Notes under the pieces: model-generated | Databases searched by the model: none | What the model saw: only the letters and a program-made list of their open reading frames with translations | What the model was told of the DNA's origin: nothing | In this document: piece after piece, positions 56,801 to 64,000 of the stretch | Layout of the letters: each line of letters begins with the position of its first letter | Numbering within the stretch: the first letter of the stretch is position 1 | NCBI RefSeq assembly: GCF_037975245.1 | Contig: NC_092568.1 | Location: forward strand, 23,524,501-23,588,500 | DNA from: Apostichopus japonicus | Lineage: Eukaryota; Echinodermata; Holothuroidea; Aspidochirotida; Stichopodidae | Length of the DNA stretch: 64,000 bases | Direction of reading: 5' to 3' | Translations under genes and position numbers: made by a program

Positions 56801-59800
56801 GACTTTTGTTTCCCCGAGATTTGATGGAATGACTTTTCTTCATGACCCAAGAAACACAAAACCACTCTGAGAGGTGTGTGACTATTAAGTTTCATCAAAT
56901 TGTGCAATTATGGCCAAACTAAGTGATGAGAGACTTAAAGGAGCATGCAGTAATTTGTTAAGCCTTAAATAGCACCAAGCCACCAGAGATACAAAGAGGA
57001 CACTTGACAACTGAATCAATTTAAACTTCCTACAACCGTATCTCCCAGTTGGATCTGAAATTTTAAAGGATGGAAACAGGCTAGTTAAACTATCCCTTTA
57101 ATTGCCTACTAATAAGATTCAAGTCTGTAAACTGATCTATAGATGTCAAAATAGATATGGCTTATATAGCCTACCCAAAGTCCCTCATTAATTAACGTCT
57201 TTAATACGGAAGACCACCCTGGTCATCGTCAAATTGATGGTTATGTACAAAACTCTCCGCGTATTGATTGCCAAAATAATAAAACAAAATTGAAAAGGGT
57301 TTTGAGATAAATATTAAACAGAGGGGCTAACGACAGGCCACCATACCACAATTTGCAGACTTTGGTCATTACTTTTCAATATCCTGAATTAACCTTTCAC
57401 CTGATTTGACTACAAATCATCAAACTTTTGGCAGAAGGATTTCTCTAAGGACTTAATTACAAAGCTACTTTTCAATACCCATCAAGTTTAGCATATTATA
57501 TTTATATATTTATTTTTATTATATTTATTTATATATTTAGTATATTCTGCAAAAGTTTAGTAAGAAGGCTACTGTACAAACTGCTTCTACCTGCCCAGAG
57601 AGTTTTAAATTACGACGGAAATTTGCATTTACTATTTTTTTTCATAACAAATTAAAACCTGTTCTCATTTCTTGAATGCATATTAAAGCTAGGGTGGGTA
57701 AATCTACAATGAAAGCGTTGTATGCCTAAGCTAGATAAGGTCACATTGAATATGAAACACTTTGTTTAGAGTTTTAGACGTACAATATTGGTTTCATCAG
57801 GCCGTCCACCATTCTCTGATTCAGCTTCTGAACTTTGGAACATACTTCCCGCTGACATAAAAAACAATTTCAAATTTCAACACTTTTAGAAGGAAACTTA
57901 AGATTGTAAGACTGTTCTCAAGAGTGTTTTCTTGACTCTAAGCACCACTAAACATCACTTGAATTTGGATACTAGGCGCTATATAAATATGTTTGGAATG
58001 ATTGATTGATGGAATAGCAGCTTGAAGTTTGCTAGGACCTAGCCTTCTTTGAATATAATAATCATTGTCATTAATTGGCATTAAGGCTTAACTACCATAT
58101 GGATTCTGGACTACTTCTGGGTCTGAAGAAGAAGAAAACCTTCTATTTCTGACAGGTCTTTAATAACGTCATATATATATACGAGAAGCAAGAAGGAACG
58201 AATCAATGATAAACGGGCAAATGATAAAACAAAAGACGAATACATACTCTACACAAAATTGCAGATCATATTTCATGTTAAAAGATTATACTTTGGGTGG
58301 AGACTGTGTTTGAAAATGAGCAAAAATTTCTACGAAAGTCTGTAAAATAGACTTTTCAGCAGGCACTACCAGGTGTGACTACTTTCTCTTTAAGTTAACT
58401 TTTGCATTATATACCTGTTTTGGAAATAATTATACCAAAAAAAATTTATCCCCACAAGGCACCACAAGGATGTTATACTAACTTTATGGCACATTAGTTA
58501 AGCAATCTTGATTCTGCAAACTAGATTTTCACATTAACATAATCTGACCTTTCTTTTCTTTCCTTTGCAAAAACAACCGCTGTGATTTCGCTAAGGTTAT
58601 CAATACCAATATCTACATCACATGCCATATTGTGCACCAAACAAGAGATCACAGCAATTTTTTTTTCAGAAATGATTCCCTGCTAAGGTTAAATGAAATA
58701 ATTTAAATTAAATGAAAACAACAACATCATTTTAAGAGAATTCAACCACTAAATCCCCTGAAAACTTTGGAAAAACAGGAAATGAGTAAGACAAATATTA
58801 TTCAAGATAAACTCTGCATGGATGAATTTCACAGGACGTTTCACTTCTATATTTAGGAATACTGTGCCATAAATACACATTCATGAGCATTGCTGACATT
58901 AAAGTCTACCACATGCAAAGTGAGAAGTGAATTCTTTATCTTTTTATCAACATCCCTTGAAATTGGAGGTGGCAAAGAAAGGGAAAATCCCAAAGAACTG
59001 CTGACGATTTGTCCGTCACATGACATTTAACCCAAATTTCAATCTTTTCCTTTTATCTGTTTTATTTTTAAAACTATGATGTCTGTGGAAGGCTGAAGAG
59101 ACGGATTGAAGAATGAAATAATACGTCCAAGAAAAATTAAACAGTTGAGTGCTAGTTATGTGTTTACAGCAATTAATACAAAATAAACCTATGGAATGTT
59201 CCTTCTAAGGCTACAATGCTGGTGGTGTCTCGGTGCAGGCCTAAAATGTTTAAGATAATCCATTGTTTTATAAATACTAATTAATGAATTAACCAAAACA
59301 TGTTCTTTTAACTTCATATGAACCAACAGAGCACCGATGTATGACAGACAACATCACTTACCCTTCACAATTTGAAGATGCATGGCAAGCTTGTTATTTG
59401 AGGCCATTAATAAGGGGTTAATCAACGGTCTAGCGTGCGTTACTCACAGGATTAATGCACAATTAGGGGATAATGCAAGCGATGCACGAGGGCGGAGCCC
59501 GAGTGCATCCAGCGATAGCATTAACACCTGGAGTGCATTAATCATGTGAGTAACGCACGCTAGACCGTTGATTAACCCTGTTCATTCGTACACTACCATT
59601 TGTGTGGGGGAAAAATCATAAAACAAAACATTTTTGGTTACATATAACCAAAGATTTATTAAAGTGATGCCCCGTAATTTTACCGTGCGTTACTCACAGG
59701 ATTAACCACGGTCAGCTGACCTGAATGGACCAATAGGATTTAGGAATCTTTACTAAGTATGAATGAATATATGTTTTCCTATTGACTATTGTGTTGGATC

Positions 59801-62800
59801 TGAGTAACTGATTTAATGGTCTCTGTGTTAGACTAAGTAGTCCAGCCACTTTAATTGATGAGCTCCAGGTGTATAAAGGGGCATTTCTTAAATATTATAA
59901 ATGGTATGGAAATACAACCTGGACAAACAGCAGGATTTCTGATGGCTTAGAAACAGTATTCAAATTTCTTTTGTGCCTAAGCCAATCTTTAATGGGAAAA
60001 CACAGTAGACGTTTGTCAAGCAATATCTCAGTCATAGGGAAACTTTTTGTTAAACAGCAAACATGAAACCATTACTTCTATGCTGTAAATGTACTTCAAA
60101 ACTAGTCTCACACTCCATCCACTCCTACCTCCCCCCGCCCCCCCCCCCCACCCAATGCCTCCTGAAATATATCAATTCTAATGATCCTAATAACAGAACA
60201 TACCGATGCCAAAAACTGCTCATAATAAACAATGATGCTTGCATACAGCAATTCCTGACTCCACACAGAGATTCTTTACAAGCTATCATTATTTTCCAAG
60301 AGTAGCATTTAACTTAACAAAAAGTAAACTGGATGATATTTGCTATATGAAATTTGTTGCATATGATGTGGTTGATTTAACAAGGATATGTTCTTAGATC
60401 AATAATATAATGGTAATGTTATAATGCAGGAATGTGCTCAGGAATATTTGAGTGCCAGGCAGATTTGTGCGATAGTGTGATCAATGTCCTGGAGGAGGGG
60501 TCTCAGGGGTGGGGGGGGTTCCCCCTTCCCTTTGGAAAGTATCTTTCCTATTCTGGAGCTAACGTCTGTGGCAAGTATTCCCCCCCCCCCATATTTTGGT
60601 AATGGTAAAATTTGTTAAATTAATCGCAAGAAAAAGTGCCGGCTGGGAATGTTTAAAATACTGTTTGTGTTGGGCATTTCAAAACTGCCAGGGCCAGCTG
60701 CGTTTCGTCGCCATGCGGCTTGAGCACCCCACCCCCCCCAATGACTTGCAATGACTAGTGTTGCCTTGTTTGTTTTTATTTCTTTACTTGTTTGGAGAGG
60801 CATTTTGTATCACCGACATGCGGCTAACTGCACAATTTGTGCGATTTGCAGCGACCAAAGTCGTTAGGAAAAGTTTGTTGGGCAAGAATAAATTACCCTT
60901 TCTCCACTTCCTAACATCTATGAACGAAAGGATACACTTACTCCTAATAATCCCAATTACATCATCAACACTTTTTATAGTCTGAGGTATTTAGCTCATC
61001 ATGTCATTTCAGAAATTCAGACTATTAACTAGATAATTCCGGTGGATTTCGCTGTTTGTGGGTGGAACGAAAAAGGTCACTTCGGCTGTTCTCACAAGCC
61101 TGTACAGTTTTATACCGATGTGCATTGTAATTCAGGAAAAATGCCAGTGGGAACTTAATTCTAGTCAGTAGAATTTTTAAAGCACTTACATCAAGTGGCT
61201 AAATTTGTGAAATTCTCGGCCTACTTGCTGTCGTTCATACTTCTTCATAGCTCTAATAATTATCAAGGTATTGGCCCTTACTCATGAATAAACATGAATG
61301 TTGCTGCTAAACACAAAGGGAGCAGAAGTCTGCTCATTTCAGCCCTAATGTCCCAATAAAAAGGGGGGGGGGTGGGAAGGTAGGAGGACTCGACTAACAT
61401 TTAATGTTACATCTTAGGTTCATATTAATCCAATTACCATAGGGGCAGATAAAAGAGACTACCATGTTCTGTCTGCCAAAACTTTTTCGAATCTCACAAC
61501 ACATTCAACGAATAGTATGTTTCAGTTCAAGTTATGGTTCCCAATGGATATTGTCCAAATAAATCACTCTCATATTGTAGTCATGGGGGTGATGTTTCAT
61601 AAACTTTACAATATGGGGAAATAGTTTTATGAAACAACAAAATGGTAAAATCAAGAGTCATTTCACCACATCTTGCCCAAAAAATAAACAGAGGGCAAAA
61701 TGAAGGAGAATTAACAAAAAAAACTGTCCTATGTAAGTTACACATTTATTCCAGTTTTAATAATTGCCACTCAACCATTTCTACAACGCATATCACTTAA
61801 CTGTCAGGAAAACTTGGTTATTTTGGCCCATGTCGCTTTACTTACCATTCCTCCCCCTCCCCCCCCCCCTACTCCCTGATACAAATTTCTTTCAGTAATG
61901 GTATCTGTCTCAGTGCTTGGAAGTTGGTAACTGTGACCATTTTTAGCTAGTTAAAGGTTTCATTTCATCTCTTATAAGTGCCATTTTTTGTTGCCACCTT
62001 CTTAGAACTGCTTACTTTCTCTTTTAACAAAACAAGCAAATAGTTATCTTCAAACAAACCTAGTTTCTTTTGCTCATGGAGTTTGTTCTTCAAAGCTTCT
62101 ACCTCAATCTCCCAGGCTTTGTGTTCCAAATCAGGAGGGGGACATTGATGAGATATGGTCACTACATCCCCTGAAGACAAGAAGAAAAAGAACCAGCAAA
62201 CTCCTCAAAAGATTGACGAGACGAGGTAATGTAAAGCATGACCATAAGCTATCTTCAAATCTTTAATCATTCTGAAAACGATTTTTAGTTTTAGATCTGA
62301 GTGAAATATTTGTAAAGGAGGCATATGAACAACCAGACCATCCTCTTATACTTAATGAAGGTAATGGTGGACCTTCAAACTTCTCAAGAAAACAAAAATA
62401 ATTTTTAAATTTTTAAGTGTAACTGCAAATTAGCAACAAAAAAAGAAAAGAAAAACACATCATGAGATCTGATGAAATATGCTTTCCATTTTTGTTTTGT
62501 TTAAAAGATATAAAACTTTTAATCTCACCGTATCTGTATAGACTGATGAACGGATAAAGTCCACCAGAGAGTTGATCAAAGGCCTGCCACCAGAAGCAGG
62601 TGCCATTAAGACAGATGTATGCCACAACCACCTGTTGCTTCCTTGCTTCTGATTGGCTGATGTCCTCTGGGTACCAAACACCAAATCCAAGCCTGTCTCC
62701 TTTCTTGACGTTGGTAAGTTGAAAATCAACTAAAGAGAAACAATTGCATCAAAACATTCAAGTTTCCATAATTTATATTTCAGTGACTTTTTACAAAGTA

Positions 62801-64000
62801 ATATGGATTAACATCATGAAAAAAGTTTGGTTACATATATTTTTTCTGTGGGCCAAATTTTGAAGATCTCTTCTGCTACATTAAGAAACAATTTCCCAAA
62901 ATTTCCTCATCAAAAACTAATGCTGCAAGGTGTTCAATTTACTGATCACTTTTTGTAACCTTTTTCTTAAAATAAATGTTTTAAACTCCTGAAGGAACTT
63001 TTTTGAGGGAAATATGACAGACAAACATCGATAAAAAAAAACATTCAAAATAGTAAATACACATCAACTTGTCCCAATTAGAAACTTAGAGAGAACCTTA
63101 GTCACTTAAGCAGATTTAAATTGACAGCGGCTGATTGACAAAAGCAGATGATTAAGCAACAGTAGTCTGAAGAGATCAGCATCTCATGCGTAGGCGTAGG
63201 TACATGGATAGGTGTGAGTTCATTCATGATGAACATACAGTATCCAGGAATGAGCCTGGGGTAACCAAAAAATCATGGAACTTTGCAAAAATTGCGGTAT
63301 AGGCTCCAATTTGCGTATGCTACAGTGTGTTAGGATAATAGGTTTTTGTCCCCGAGGTAGAAAAGAAATCACAGATATTCCGCGTATTCGCGGAAATAGC
63401 TCATGACTGAGTATCACATACAGTATTTACATAATTGCTGTGGTGAACGCCAACTGCCTGTGTTGACAGACTGAAGCCATTATCTTACATGAAATCAACC
63501 AAGGCAAGAATGATTATGTAACAACCAAGTTTTGACCATTTGACCAAAGAGGCCTTTCTTAGCAACTGGTTATGGGAAAGTACATGAAATGTTTGTATCA
63601 AACTCACTGTTTTGTTTGAAACTGTTGACAAAGGCGACTCCATTTAAATTGCATAGGTAGGAGGCAATCCTGGCATCTGGCCTTTTCCGTAATTTCTTGA
63701 ATCTGGGATGAGCCAGATTATTTGTGATGCCGATCCACGGAGCTTTGGGTACAATCTGGTTGGGCGTGGGTAATAACTCATTCTGAACTGTAACTTCAAA
63801 ATAACTCCAGTCTGAGGACCAAGGACATAAAACAAAAGAATCACAACAAAGAATAGACATTCAAATGCAGAGGGGAACCTAGAAGGTATACGTCCGAAAG
63901 GGAGCATTATCTCTGAACTCTGCCATGTGTACAAAATACTAAATGAAAGTATTAACATGAAGAGAGAATTAACCATAATTCTTTACCTAATAATAGTTTT
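50629..64000 (-). CDS. SPRY-TIR protein with C-terminal CAAX box, 3' part of a multi-exon gene
   Basis: Seven complete coding exons plus the tail of an eighth at the window edge, all with GT-AG introns and matching phases. Together they encode about 430 residues ending at a stop. Order: SPRY domain (63608-63811 and 62529-62729), charged helical linker (62060-62170), Ser/Arg-rich stretch then TIR-like domain (53483-53621, 52556-52818, 51851-51987), and a Lys/Ser-rich tail ending CVIL (50629-50856). SPRY modules bind proteins; TIR domains signal by self-association or cleave NAD+. A CAAX box with final Leu predicts geranylgeranylation and hence membrane attachment. An innate-immune or neuronal signalling role is plausible but inferred. 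The 8.4-kb intron (53622-62059) could hide an extra exon, but the joined frame is already consistent. The start lies beyond 64000. Confidence 0.82.
50990..51090 (-). mobile_element. LINE/SINE-type 3' tail fragment in the last intron
   Basis: Minus strand reads AGCGCTTTAATAGAGGC, then GCTTTATAAATTCC and ATTATTATGATTATTATT, typical of non-LTR element 3' ends in marine invertebrates. No coding part is left. Confidence 0.35.
51851..51987 (-). CDS. SPRY-TIR gene, exon for the end of the TIR domain
   Basis: Acceptor TTTGACAG, donor GTAAGT. Encodes EMQTDFYWGCDQIGELIQRL and an extension; the DQIGELIQRL part fits the last helix of a TIR domain. Confidence 0.82.
52556..52818 (-). CDS. SPRY-TIR gene, central TIR exon
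   Basis: Acceptor TTTAACAG, donor GTCTGT. Contains KGFTTTLSDKDLLHNPI (box-2-like loop), the strand CLVVCIGP, helix ARIQNAIEEARERG, strand TPVIPVIL, and MQWPPPGPL, matching the SARM1-type VPII..W.P region. By eye, the position of the catalytic Glu of NAD-cleaving TIRs (eight before the Gly of ERG) is Ala. Confidence 0.85.
53483..53621 (-). CDS. SPRY-TIR gene, exon with linker and first TIR strand
   Basis: Acceptor TCAATGCAG, donor GTGAGA. Basic Ser/Arg-rich linker (SSRRNRPASSVARK) followed by YKIYIHCDVTRYNEATYIQA, corresponding to the first strand and helix of the TIR fold. Confidence 0.8.
57770..58010 (+). pseudogene. LINE reverse transcriptase 3'-end fragment
   Basis: One frame reads RPPFSDSASELWNILPADIK, then NNFKFQHF and a stop. 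This matches the conserved C-terminal pattern of many metazoan LINE ORF2 proteins (FS..A..LWN.LP.DI...F.FK..LK). A GGCGCTATATAAAT word and GATTGATTGAT tail follow, as at LINE 3' ends. Truncated and with stops. Confidence 0.6.
59415..59578. repeat. 164-bp palindrome, 46-bp arms with one mismatch
   Basis: Left arm begins GGGTTAATCAACGGTCTAGC; the right arm 59533-59578 is its inverse complement at 45 of 46 positions. The 72-bp loop has a second, looser dyad (GATGCACGAGGGC / GAGTGCATCC). The inner word CGTGCGTTACTCACAGGATTAA recurs at 59684-59705. Probably a MITE; no target duplication seen. Confidence 0.8.
60470..60760. mobile_element. hAT-MITE remnant
   Basis: CTGGAGGAGGGGTCTCAGGGG and TTCCCTTTGGAA resemble the start of the inner nested element at 18836-18885. 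Ends are not recognisable. Confidence 0.35.
62060..62170 (-). CDS. SPRY-TIR gene, helical linker exon
   Basis: Acceptor TTGTCTTCAG, donor GTTTGT, phase 1 on both sides. It first completes the SPRY fold (GDVVTISHQCPPPD), then encodes LEHKAWEIEVEALKNKLHEQ, a charged amphipathic helix, possibly a short coiled coil. Confidence 0.78.
62529..62729 (-). CDS. SPRY-TIR gene, second SPRY exon
   Basis: Acceptor TTCTCTTTAG, donor GTGAGA, phase 1 both sides. Contains VKKGDRLGFGVWYPED and ICLNGTCFWWQAFDQLSGG followed by LYPFISL, the diagnostic GD.(I/L)G.G(V/I)...NG...AF......LYP.(I/V)(S/G)L pattern of SPRY domains. Confidence 0.85.
63608..63811 (-). CDS. SPRY-TIR gene, first SPRY exon
   Basis: Acceptor GGTCCTCAG, donor GTGAGT, phase 1 both sides. 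Encodes DWSYFEVTVQNELLPTP and on through APWIGITNN; the YFEV and (I)GI strands are those that open a SPRY domain. Confidence 0.82.
63987..64000 (-). CDS. SPRY-TIR gene, end of the preceding exon (cut by window edge)
   Basis: Donor GTAAAG at 63981-63986 on the minus strand. The visible bases read KLLL plus the first base of the Asp codon completed in the next exon; the frame and phase agree. Confidence 0.5.

Larger units (their letters stand above)
53622..62059. other. 8.4-kb intron of the SPRY-TIR gene
   Basis: AT-rich, with no further exon that I could support. It contains a LINE fragment (57770-58010), a 164-bp palindrome (59415-59578), hAT-like debris (60470-60760) and poly-G/C runs near 55620, 60140 and 61365. 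Confidence 0.55.

Overview
Animal genomic DNA: AT-rich, gene-poor, with introns, microsatellites and many small transposons. Three CYP1-type cytochrome P450 genes and a gene joining SPRY and TIR domains suggest a marine invertebrate deuterostome. An echinoderm such as a sea cucumber is my best guess, but this is inference from gene content, not a species call.

Layout. 1-22 kb: no convincing protein-coding gene. It holds non-autonomous DNA transposons (1349-2006; an inverted-repeat block at 3824-4732; hAT-type elements at 4744-5185, 8181-8632 and a three-deep nest at 18316-19772; a 6-bp-TSD element at 6770-7240), tRNA-derived SINEs, a 1.4-kb (TATC)n array and a diverged satellite. 22.4-23.6 kb (-): an intronless class A GPCR. 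28.4-48.55 kb: a tandem segmental duplication with three intronless CYP1-like genes (31162, 34864, 44232; all +), with homologous flanks that can be aligned block by block. Between flank blocks of the third unit sits a tandem dimer (about 322 bp per unit) of a tRNA-like/hammerhead-ribozyme element at 42.5-43.2 kb. 50.6-64 kb (-): the 3' part of a multi-exon gene whose seven complete coding exons join in frame to give SPRY, a charged helical linker, a TIR-like domain and a polybasic tail ending in the CAAX box CVIL. Its 5' end lies beyond the right edge.

Working together: the P450s are probably membrane-bound monooxygenases of the endoplasmic reticulum acting on xenobiotics or endogenous aromatics/steroids. 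They were duplicated together with their flanks and have probably been homogenised by gene conversion. The GPCR and the SPRY-TIR gene are independent neighbours. The most unusual items are the hammerhead element, whose two copies show a compensatory base-pair change in stem I, and the prenylation-type SPRY-TIR protein.
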